The position numbers were made by a program, and so were the translations under genes. Source: JAGXRK01 sp963714415 (GTDB taxonomy: Bacteria; Bacteroidota; Ignavibacteria; Ignavibacteriales; Ignavibacteriaceae). Taken from it: 64,000 bases of DNA. Position 1 is the stretch's first letter. Every line of letters starts with the position of its first letter. Below the pieces are notes generated by a model. It was not told where the DNA came from, did not search any database, and saw only the letters and a list, made by a program, of their open reading frames with translations. The DNA is taken from contig CAVQOL010000027.1 in assembly GCA_963714415.1 (NCBI GenBank), positions 1-64,000 on the forward strand. The letters are read 5' to 3'. Shown one piece after another: positions 1-8,149 of the stretch.

Positions 1-302
1 AGTGGTTTTTTTCACTAATAATTTAGAACTAAAAAATTCTATTGCGGATAATATTTAATAAAGCTACATTTCAGTCGTGTAAATGTTTCGGGCAAGAATA
101 TTATGCACAACCCCCCATTTCTTCCATTTACCATACTGCCGGGGATGTCTTGATGTACAAGTGAAGACAAGGCGGATATTTCACAGAATCACTTTGGGTT
201 AATAATTAGACATAATTTTTATGGAGGTCATTTAGTTTAATTGTTACAGCTTCGTGGATTACGAAGTAGATAATTTATTAACAATTACTAATGAGGTAAA
301 AT
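1..302. other. Intergenic, no gene seen; inverted repeat before the lipoprotein gene
   Basis: No convincing reading frame is present. A nested inverted repeat lies at 239-286: outer arms AATTGTTA (239-246) and TAACAATT (279-286), with an inner hairpin CTTCGT/ACGAAG (250-255, 261-266). It sits just before the start codon at 303, so it may belong to the leader or promoter of that gene, but nothing in the sequence fixes its role. Confidence 0.35.
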
Positions 303-920
303 ATGTTTAGAACAATTTTGTTATTTGCTTTTTTATTCTCTCTTGCACTCTTAATTGGGTGCTATGATAACATTTCTAATCCTTTAGATGCAAAAACAAA
401 TTCTCTACTCCCACTTGCAGAAGGAAATACCTGGAACTATAAGCTTTATAATCAATCTTCCGATTCAACAGGACAAGTTACCTGGTTTATTACAAACAAG
501 ATTTCAGTTGATGGGAAAGAGTATTATCTGATAAATTCAACCGGGTTTGGTAACAGTTACTTTGCTGCACAAAATGAAGATGATGGACTTTTTCTATCAA
601 CTTATGACACGAGCAATGGTTTTAAGTCTCCATTTTTTTTCAAATATCCGGCAGTCGATGGCGAGATCTATCAATACCAAATTCCTAATTCAGATAGTAT
701 TCTTAATATCAAAGTAGAAAAGCAAATATTATTAATAGCTGGCAAAAGTTATGATTGTTATGGTTATATAAATCAAAACGTCAATCCCTACTTTCCTTTT
801 ATGTATTTTAGTGAGAATATTGGGCTAGTAAGACATAAACTTGTTTTTACTACTTTGAACGGAATAGATACATCGAAATACTTCATTTATGATTTGCTGG
901 ATATGGTTGTAAGTAATTAA
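303..920 (+). CDS. Putative lipoprotein, unknown function (LPLAxGNxW-type domain)
   Basis: A 205-residue protein with an N-terminal hydrophobic stretch ending in the lipobox LIGC (Cys20), so it is probably exported and lipid-anchored. The mature part contains LLPLAEGNTWNYKLYN near residues 36-51. The same kind of module (PLAVGNRWIYS) opens the second half of the T9SS protein at 17775-19642, so it looks like a reusable extracellular domain. A weak ribosome site (GAGGTAAAAT) precedes the ATG. No catalytic motif is visible. The following gene remnant (1045-1474) also starts as a lipoprotein. The export prediction is sound; the function is unknown. Confidence 0.7.
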   Translation: MFRTILLFAFLFSLALLIGCYDNISNPLDAKTNSLLPLAEGNTWNYKLYNQSSDSTGQVTWFITNKISVDGKEYYLINSTGFGNSYFAAQNEDDGLFLSTYDTSNGFKSPFFFKYPAVDGEIYQYQIPNSDSILNIKVEKQILLIAGKSYDCYGYINQNVNPYFPFMYFSENIGLVRHKLVFTTLNGIDTSKYFIYDLLDMVVSN

Positions 921-1044
921 TGTATAAAATCTTTAGTTCGCCAAGGGCGGACAAGTAAATAATTGAGGACTCAAATAACGTAGTTGTGTTTCCCTGATTT
1001 CCCGGGATAACACGTCGTTGGGCAAAAATAAAAGGAGGTATAAT

Positions 1045-1474
1045 ATGTATTCACAAAAAAAATACTTCTGGATTTTATTGTTTTTGTTCGTTGGTTGTAA
1101 TAAGGAAAATACAACAGAAACAGCTTACGATTTATTCGGGTATAACGCAAAGCTCTACGTTTATTGAATCCGGCCCGTCAGATGGCGGAATTATATTCAA
1201 TTATCCGGTGGTTACTTAAACATTTTATTGAAAGATAATTTTAATTTTAATGCTGAATTATTTATTCCTGAAAATGTTTCAAGCAATTATCCAAATGGAC
1301 ACACTAACTTTGCAGGAAAACTCAACTTATTAGTGAATAATGTTATACAATTTACATCATCGTTCATTGTTGATGTGTTCAGAATGGGATAAGGAAATTA
1401 AGCAGCTTGAATCTTTGGAAGTTCCACCAAGAGGACTACCATTTAAGATTATTTTATATAAATCTTTACGTTAA
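1045..1474 (+). pseudogene. Frameshifted lipoprotein gene remnant
   Basis: An ATG at 1045 with a good ribosome site (AAAGGAGG, 1031-1038) opens a 40-codon frame with a lipoprotein signal (lipobox FVGC) that stops at 1165-1167. Further coding-like stretches follow in other frames: about 60 residues around 1206-1392 (containing LFIPENVSSNYPNG and LLVNNVIQF) and about 30 residues to a stop at 1472-1474 (containing LEVPPRGLPFKI). Together they describe a protein of roughly 140 residues broken at least twice. It could be real decay or sequence error. It does not clearly resemble the preceding lipoprotein. Confidence 0.5.
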
Positions 1475-1503
1475 ATTTTCTTTATGTTGCCTAAAATCTT
1501 CAA

Positions 1504-1557
1504 TCCGCCAGAATTTTCAGCCTCCGCTATAGGCGGATAAATTTGGCTGAGGCGGAC
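1504..1557. repeat. Nested palindromic repeat (GGCGGACAAGT family)
   Basis: Outer arms TCCGCC (1504-1509) and GGCGGA (1551-1556) enclose TCAGCC/GGCTGA (1517-1522, 1545-1550), which enclose TCCGC-TATAG-GCGGA (1523-1537): a three-level palindrome. The terminal GGCGGACAAGT recurs at about 947-957. The inner palindrome recurs as TCCGC-CATA-GCGGA at 1800-1813. These are probably dispersed palindromic repeats. The rest of the 1475-1925 gap shows no convincing gene. Confidence 0.55.
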
Positions 1558-1925
1558 AAGTCAAAGTGTGCAATAGTAACAAAACAAAATAAATTTACTT
1601 AAACATTTTTTTCACATAGTAATGGCTAAACCAGAATTTTTACTACGCTCGCTTTAATGACAAAGTAAATGTGACTTTGGATATTAGTTTCGTTTTTATG
1701 AGAGTGAGTCTCCTTCCCACCAGGAATGTTCGGCAATTATAAAATTTAATTATTAATCTACCGTTCTGGCATATTTGTTGGTTATAAATAGCCAAAGAAT
1801 CCGCCATAGCGGAATGTTCTAAACAAAATATTGATAAATACTGCACTATTGTATCGGACCGCAGCTTAGTTGCCTTCCGTCAGCTTCATTTGATCCTATA
1901 CAATAGCAGTAAAAAAAGGAAAAAT

Positions 1926-4322
1926 ATGAAAAAGTTACTGGCTCTCTCCGTAATGTTCATCATTGGTTTATCAAGTTATTCATTAAAAGCCCAGGGCAGC
2001 TGGACTCTTCAAACCAATCCCTTAGGTTCTGGAGAAGAGGCAATGGTTGGTAAAGTTCAATTTGTCAGTTCAACCGAAGGATGGATTTCTGTATCCTCCG
2101 GAGCGAAATTACTACACACCACTAATGCCGGAACTGATTGGTCTGTTGTAACAATGTCAACTAGTGATACTGTTACTTCTTTATCTGATCCTAGTGTAAA
2201 TCTAAGTTTTGCTAACTCCACTACCGGATGGGTCATTAAATCTTTCGGGAATGATTTTAGTAATGTGAGTGGCGCAGTAATTTACAAAACAACTAACGCT
2301 GGAATTGATTGGCAGAGAAAAATACTATCTCAAAATGCCGGAGATTTAGGATTTCAAATTCAGTTTATTGATGCTAATATTGGATGGGCAACCGTTGCGA
2401 ATATTAATTCCGGGGTTGGTTATATTTATAAAACTTCAGATGGCGGCGATAGTTGGAATGTAATATCCAGTGGTTCATTTAAAATGTTTTATTTTGTAGA
2501 TTCAATGAACGGATGGTCAATTACACTTGCCGCAGACTCGCCTCCACCACCATACTATATTATGCGAACAACAGATGGTGGAGCAACTTGGTCAACACAG
2601 TATACTGACAACACACCGGGTGAATTTTTAGCATTACATATTGTTGATTTAACAAATGGCTGGGTTGTCGGAAGAGAAGGCAAAATTCTTAATACAACAA
2701 ATGGAGGCACTAACTGGAATATAGTTACAAATACTGGAATAAGCCCAACCCAGAGTTCTAAAGCAGTGTACTTTTTAGATTCAAATACAGGATGGTTCTC
2801 AACTAAAGATGATAATGGATATGCCATTATTAAACATACAACAGACGGAGGGACAAGTTGGTCAACTCAAGTAACTCCGCTTCAAGATCCACAGGGCTAC
2901 AATTCAGTTTTTAGTATCAATTTTTACGATGCTCAAAATGGTTGGTTGGTTGGTGATTATGGAAAAATTTGCCGCTATGAAACTACAGGATCAATTTCGG
3001 GGGAAATTGTATATTCAGGAAGTTTTACAGGAACAATCTACATTGCGGCATTTAATAGCCCAACTATAGATGGAGAGCCAGATTATATGACTACTCTTAG
3101 CTCACCTGGCAGTTATTCAATAAACGATGTAGTTAGTGGGACATATTATATAGTATCAATTATGTCTGCTAGTATGCCTCAAATATTACCTACCGATCCC
3201 TATGGTTTTTGGGGAACATTAGAAAATCTGACACCGGTAGTTATTTCCGGGAGTAGTAATGTTACTGGTACTAACATTACTTTAATTGACGGAACTACAG
3301 AGGATCCAAATCCATTTGCCTCATTCTATGTTGAACCTGACGAAACAATTCAGTTACCACTAGATACGGAAGCGGGAACTAATCCATCACTTGTATATGA
3401 CGGTACTTCGATATTTCTCTACAAGCAAGACTATGAAGGAGCTGGGAGTGCAAAAATATTTGAGATAAATCCTGAATCCGGAGCCCTGTTAAATACAGAT
3501 TATTTATCCCTTGAATCATCGCCAAACAAAATAAGCTGGATTGACAAAATGGTATACCGTGACGGTTTTCTATGGGCGAATGGCGGATATGGTGATCCAT
3601 CGGGTTCTGGCGGTATTGAGGGAGTTTTCAAAGTTGATATTTCTACCAGCAACTCTTCAAATCAGATACCTTTTGGTATTGATTTTCAAAATAAAAATGG
3701 ACTTGCCTGTGATGGTATAAATTTTTTCATACTTATGTCAGATTTATCAGGTATAGGAGGTATTGTAAAATTTGATCCCGATGCTGTTACAGTAGTTCCA
3801 TCAAATTTATTTATTACTTTAGAAAACCGTGCTAGTCAATTGACTTATGGAGATAATATACTGTGGGTTGGGTTTGATAGGATTAATAAGTTTAATCCAA
3901 TAACAAGTGAATTTTTAGGAGATATTGATATACCTGGTTTAGCGGCCGGTCTTTATTTCGATAGTAAATTTTGGAGTTATGACGAAAGTAATAACACTTT
4001 AAAAGTATATTATCTACCATCAGTAGGTGTTGAAGATAATAACATTATGAGCTCTCCGATAGAATTTGCACTTTCTCAGAACTATCCAAATCCGTTTAAC
4101 CCAAGTACAACAATTTCATACCAGATAAAAGAGCAAGGATTGGTTCAGTTGAAAGTATTTAATCTATTAGGTCAAGAAGTTGCAACATTAGTTAATGAAA
4201 TGAAAGCAGAAGGAAGCTACTCAATAACTTTTGATGCAAATGAATTATCAAGCGGTGTTTATATTTATTCAATTAGTGTAAATGACTTTGTTCAAAACCG
4301 GAAGATGACTTTGTTGAAGTAA
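1926..4322 (+). CDS. Secreted Ycf48/BNR-repeat protein with T9SS sorting domain
   Basis: Starting at 1926 rather than at a TTG twelve codons earlier gives a clean signal peptide (MKKLLALSVMF...LKAQG), so 1926 is preferred. The mature protein has about seven repeats of the form GWxV...TTDGGxxW, typical of Ycf48-like/BNR beta-propellers (residues about 40-350). A carboxypeptidase-regulatory-like or Ig-like stretch and a second propeller-like half follow (DGTSIFLYKQDY..., WVGFDRINKFNP). The last ~80 residues are a canonical T9SS C-terminal domain: NYPNPFNPSTTISYQI, LKVFNLLGQEVATLVNE, SSGVYIYS and RKMTLLK. It is probably a cell-surface or released protein. The substrate is unknown. A terminator-like hairpin follows. 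Confidence 0.82.
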   Translation: MKKLLALSVMFIIGLSSYSLKAQGSWTLQTNPLGSGEEAMVGKVQFVSSTEGWISVSSGAKLLHTTNAGTDWSVVTMSTSDTVTSLSDPSVNLSFANSTTGWVIKSFGNDFSNVSGAVIYKTTNAGIDWQRKILSQNAGDLGFQIQFIDANIGWATVANINSGVGYIYKTSDGGDSWNVISSGSFKMFYFVDSMNGWSITLAADSPPPPYYIMRTTDGGATWSTQYTDNTPGEFLALHIVDLTNGWVVGREGKILNTTNGGTNWNIVTNTGISPTQSSKAVYFLDSNTGWFSTKDDNGYAIIKHTTDGGTSWSTQVTPLQDPQGYNSVFSINFYDAQNGWLVGDYGKICRYETTGSISGEIVYSGSFTGTIYIAAFNSPTIDGEPDYMTTLSSPGSYSINDVVSGTYYIVSIMSASMPQILPTDPYGFWGTLENLTPVVISGSSNVTGTNITLIDGTTEDPNPFASFYVEPDETIQLPLDTEAGTNPSLVYDGTSIFLYKQDYEGAGSAKIFEINPESGALLNTDYLSLESSPNKISWIDKMVYRDGFLWANGGYGDPSGSGGIEGVFKVDISTSNSSNQIPFGIDFQNKNGLACDGINFFILMSDLSGIGGIVKFDPDAVTVVPSNLFITLENRASQLTYGDNILWVGFDRINKFNPITSEFLGDIDIPGLAAGLYFDSKFWSYDESNNTLKVYYLPSVGVEDNNIMSSPIEFALSQNYPNPFNPSTTISYQIKEQGLVQLKVFNLLGQEVATLVNEMKAEGSYSITFDANELSSGVYIYSISVNDFVQNRKMTLLK

Positions 4323-4337
4323 GTAGTACTAAATTAT

Positions 4338-4367
4338 TTTAAGGGCAGGTAAAAATCTGCCCTTAAA
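4338..4367 (+). terminator. Terminator-like hairpin after the Ycf48/BNR gene
   Basis: AAGGGCAG (4341-4348) pairs with CTGCCCTT (4357-4364) across an 8-base A-rich loop, and flanking T/A pairs extend the stem. It lies about 20 bases after the stop at 4322. It lacks a long T-run, so termination strength is uncertain. Confidence 0.5.
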
Positions 4368-4459
4368 TAATAACTTACAAAATATAACAAGCTGCTCAAT
4401 ACCAACCGCTACTTTAAGCCTGCAACTATGTAAAATATCTTTGATTTAGAGAAGTCTCT

Positions 4460-5737
4460 TTAATTTTTTCTTTTAAAAAGTACAATTGTAAAATCATCGT
4501 AAAAAATATCTGATCCGCTAAAATCTTTTGTGGTGTTTATAATGGATTGAATAATCTCTTGAGGTGATAAACCTGCATTAGTTTCAAAAACTTTTTTAAG
4601 TCTGCCAATACCGAATAATTTTTTGTTCTTGGAAAAAACTTCTACAACTCCATCGGTATATAAAAGAATCTGGTCTCCCTTTTCAATCAGACACTCATTG
4701 TAACTGAACTCTGTATCCTTTAATATATTCAGCGAGGGACCTCCGCCTTCCAACAACTGTAAGGAATTATTCTTTAGCAGAAGACCCGGATTGTGTCCGC
4801 AATTACTATAAATAAAATTATGAGTATTATAATTCAAGATTCCGTAAAAGACTGAGATAAAATCTCTTTTGCGCATAAACTCAGAAACCTGTTCATTCAT
4901 AAGTTTCATTAACTTATCGGGAGTGAAATTTAATTTAGCATTGTAACGAAGGAGTGCACGAAAGGCAGCCATTATCAGTGCGGCAGGAACACCATCGCCG
5001 GAAACATCTGCAATAACTATTGCAATCCGGTTTTCATCAATTGGAATGTAATCAAAATAATCGCCGCCGATATCAAAAGTAGGAATACATATATCGGCAA
5101 ACTCATAGTTATTCATTTCAGGCGGAGAAGAAGGTAACAAACCCTGCTGGACATCTTTTGCAATTTGTAATTGCTCCTCAATTTTTTTCTTTTCCAATAT
5201 CTGGTAATGAAGCAATGCTTTATCAATTGAAATTGCTGCAGCTTCGGCAAAGAAACTTAAAATTTCAATATCGTTTTTTTCAAATGAGGCAAGTCTGTCG
5301 CTTTCAACATTTAAAGCGCCAATGGTTCTGCCATCTCTTGTGATGGGAATACTTAATTCTGATAAAGTTTCTTTTCTCCCGGGAATATATCTTTCATCTG
5401 TTCTTACATCATTAAGCAATATGCTTTTACCGGTTTTAATTGTCTGTCCGATAATACCTTTTCCTTCCATTAACATTGCATCAGATTCGGGCGGTAGATT
5501 TCCAAATCCACGCTGAGACATGCTGGCAATTTTCTGTCTGGGAAAGTGGTAACCAGAATGATTGATATCTTCGCTTAAAACAAAAATGCCGGCTGCATCA
5601 TAATCAATTACATTAGAAAGAAGATCTAGCAACAGGTTTAAGATTTGATCAAGATCGAGTGTACCTCTTATCTTGTTAGAAATATCTCTTAATAATTGAT
5701 ACTTAATTTCAGAGGTTAGTTCTATTTTATTTTTCAT
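4460..5737 (-). CDS. GAF domain / SpoIIE-type PP2C serine phosphatase
   Basis: A 425-residue signalling protein. Residues about 15-175 form a GAF sensor domain (MEGKGIIGQTIKTGKSILLND...GALNVESD). A short helical linker (ILEKKKIEEQLQIAKDVQQGLLP) leads to a SpoIIE/RsbU-type phosphatase from about 205 to the end. Its metal-binding landmarks are all visible: GGDYFDY, DVSGDGVPAAL, CGHNPG, LYTDGVVE and a final DDFTIV. Known family members dephosphorylate anti-anti-sigma factors in partner-switching pathways; no such partner is adjacent, so the target is unknown. No membrane segment is seen, so it is cytoplasmic. It is convergent with the BNR gene upstream and divergent from 5876. Confidence 0.88.
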   Translation of the reverse strand: MKNKIELTSEIKYQLLRDISNKIRGTLDLDQILNLLLDLLSNVIDYDAAGIFVLSEDINHSGYHFPRQKIASMSQRGFGNLPPESDAMLMEGKGIIGQTIKTGKSILLNDVRTDERYIPGRKETLSELSIPITRDGRTIGALNVESDRLASFEKNDIEILSFFAEAAAISIDKALLHYQILEKKKIEEQLQIAKDVQQGLLPSSPPEMNNYEFADICIPTFDIGGDYFDYIPIDENRIAIVIADVSGDGVPAALIMAAFRALLRYNAKLNFTPDKLMKLMNEQVSEFMRKRDFISVFYGILNYNTHNFIYSNCGHNPGLLLKNNSLQLLEGGGPSLNILKDTEFSYNECLIEKGDQILLYTDGVVEVFSKNKKLFGIGRLKKVFETNAGLSPQEIIQSIINTTKDFSGSDIFYDDFTIVLFKRKN

Positions 5738-5875
5738 TTAACAGATGGTAATTATATCTAATGTAAAGTTAGGCGGGAAGTTTATTACATTCAAACAAAA
5801 AATTAGGACTATCATAAAATAAAAGAAAATATTCTTACTTTTGTTATAGACGAATTTTTTATAATAAGATATGTA

Positions 5876-7705
5876 ATGCCAAATAAAATTTTTCTTAATA
5901 TACTATTTATCTTAATCGCACTCATTTCATTCGAATCGACTAAAGGTACAACATTCCATCAATCAGAAGAAAATAACTCATCAACCGGTGTTCATCTTTC
6001 CGGATTTGTTACCAGTCCATATTTTAATGAACAGATTTGTTCGTTCAACTACGAACCGGAAATAAGAGTTTTCATTAATGCTCCTCCTGCTGAACTTTTC
6101 GATTCCAATAAACCTACAGAAATAGTCTTGTTTGCTCTTCCAAACGGAAACACAATTGAACAAACAATCGGGAAGAAATTAAACACCGGAGACGATTGGC
6201 ATTTTGATATTCAGCATATCGGTGCTCAAACCCGTTTTCTTCGTAATCAATCTTTAAAGAATAATTTAGTTGTCGTTTATCTAGAAACATCTCAAAAAAG
6301 CTGGCCGTCCTGGAAATCAAAATATCAAGACCATCCTGCCATAATCAATTCTCTTGGTTGATTATTTAACAAACTTATTTGCTGATTATAATCCCTTTGT
6401 TGTACTAACCGGACACAGCGGCGGCGGAAGTTTCACTTTTAGTTATTTAGACAACGTAAAAGAAATACCGCATAGTATTAAAAGAATTTCTTTTCTTGAC
6501 AGCAACTATGGTTACAATGATAGTTACGGCCCAAAAATTTTAGAGTGGTTGAATGCTTCGGCAGAAAATTTTTTAAGTGTAATAGCATATAACGACAGTG
6601 TTGCCCTATACAACGGAAAACCATTCGTCAGTGATACAGGAGGCACCTGGTTCAGAAGCAAAATGATGAAAAATTATTTCGATGATTATTTAGAATTTAC
6701 TGAGGAAGAAAACGATGAGTTCATTAAATACACTGCGTTAAATGGCAGAATAAAATTTATCTTAAAAAAGAATCCTGACAGACTGATTTTTCATACAGTT
6801 CAGGTTGAATTAAACGGATTTATTCAGGGAATGCTATCAGGTACAAGTTTGGAAAGCGTTGGCTATAAATATTACGAGCAACGAGCATATTCACAATTTA
6901 TTCAGGATGCGAAAATTTTACCAAAAATTTTAATGATTCCGCCGCGACCTGTCGAAGCTTTAACCGGTTCAGAATTTATGCAGAAGGTTATGGATTTATC
7001 ATTTGAACAAAGAGAAGCAGAAATTTATAACCAGATATCAATCGGCAATCATTCCTGATTTTATGAGAACACTGACTAAAATTACAAGCGAGTTTCAGGA
7101 TGCTTCAGGTAACAATCACATCTGTATATACGAAGTGATGCCGGATTATCTTGCAATAGGATCGAACGAAGATTATTGCAGAATACCAATGGGTCCGATC
7201 ACCGCACAAAAAATTGCTGATCTGTTCGGGGCAATAATGCCAACGAGCAAACTTGTTGATGATATTTATAAGAATTCTTTAATCAAACTGGAGCCTGTTA
7301 CTTATACGCCTGTAGGTGATGAGAATACGTTTGTTGCAAAGTTCACTAAACATAATCAGGATATTGAGAATCAACTCATTTCTGCCGGCGGAATTGCCCG
7401 GTCAGTTAGTCGGTGGAATAAAAAAGGATGTGGTTCTCAGCAATAAAATTTTTGACTCAACAAAACAAAATCGAGTTGTAATTTATGGCTGGCATAAATT
7501 AAACAGCGTTCCGATTCAACCTCTCACAAACGTTCACATAAATAGTTACGTTGATTACAGTCACGGCATTCGTCTGCTCAACGATGAAATGATTCTTGAT
7601 GGTGTAACCGTAAGTGTAAAATCAATGCTCAGCGATCCCCTTCTATACAAAGTGCTGAGCAATGAAACAGAACCAATGAAGCATACAAGTTATATTCTGG
7701 AATAA
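5876..7705 (+). CDS. Secreted alpha/beta-hydrolase-like protein, multiply frameshifted
   Basis: Four overlapping reading frames (5876-6361, 6354-7058, 7003-7446, 7316-7705) join into one protein of about 600 residues. It begins with a signal peptide (MPNKIFLNILFILIALISF). Just after the first break is VVLTGHSGGGSFTFSYLD, whose G-H-S-G-G matches the nucleophile elbow of serine alpha/beta hydrolases. The C-terminal half has strongly structured segments such as YEVMPDYLAIGSNEDYCRIPMG, TPVGDENTFVAKFTKH and GWHKLNSVPIQPL...YVDYSHGIR, so it is not random sequence. Breaks fall near 6350, 7040 and 7400. I do not recognise the full-length family. Either the gene is decaying or the sequence carries indels. 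Confidence 0.6.
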
Positions 7706-7731
7706 GAATAAATGCTAATAAGGTAATTATA

Positions 7732-8115
7732 TCATTTCTCTCTTTGCTTTTTTGAAGCATAATAAATAGCACCTATTATCCCTATAACAGCACCGACGGG
7801 ACAGAAAAAAAGAGCTGCTAAAAAGAAAAAAGCTCCAACCGCTTCAAACGGTGTTCCTTTAGCTAAATAGTCAAGAAAGTTGTGCAGAATTACAAAAACA
7901 GGGAATCCCAGCACTGAAGTAATTAACAGGATAACGTACGGTTTAGGTTTTTTCCAGTTATGTATAAAAGCAAGCATAAAGAATATGCAACCAAGATAGC
8001 ATAAAATAATACCCGGTGGATTGTCTGCTATACCTACGATGGCTGCAATTACCAGTGATATTATACCTAATGCCAGGAAAATGTACGTAATCCTTTGCTT
8101 AAAAATAGAATACAT
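7732..8115 (-). CDS. Small integral membrane protein, unknown function
   Basis: A 127-residue protein with four likely membrane helices (about residues 10-27, 33-50, 59-77 and 90-117) and charged ends. There is no signal for a specific transporter or enzyme. It lies directly upstream of the T9SS gene at 8150-10339 only by convergence of its 5-prime side; the 34-base gap after its start codon leads into the stop region of that gene, and both are read on the minus strand. I do not recognise the family. Confidence 0.6.
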   Translation of the reverse strand: MYSIFKQRITYIFLALGIISLVIAAIVGIADNPPGIILCYLGCIFFMLAFIHNWKKPKPYVILLITSVLGFPVFVILHNFLDYLAKGTPFEAVGAFFFLAALFFCPVGAVIGIIGAIYYASKKQREK

Positions 8116-8149
8116 AATGATTGCCTCTTCAAAAGATATTTATTTTATA

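Noticed and set aside
977..1023. attC-like imperfect palindrome ending in GTTGGGC next to small lipoprotein genes, hinting at integron cassettes
   Set aside because: The opposite end lacks a matching RYYYAAC box and there is no second such site or integrase in the window, so a chance resemblance is more likely.
2555..2827. Long reading frames antisense to the Ycf48 gene and similar shadows in other genes
   Set aside because: They lie wholly inside well-supported genes, have no recognisable domains or ribosome sites, and reflect base composition of the true frame.
5876..7705. Programmed ribosomal frameshifting in the hydrolase-like gene
   Set aside because: Several breaks of differing direction without a slippery heptamer plus structure make programmed recoding unlikely; sequence error or decay is simpler.
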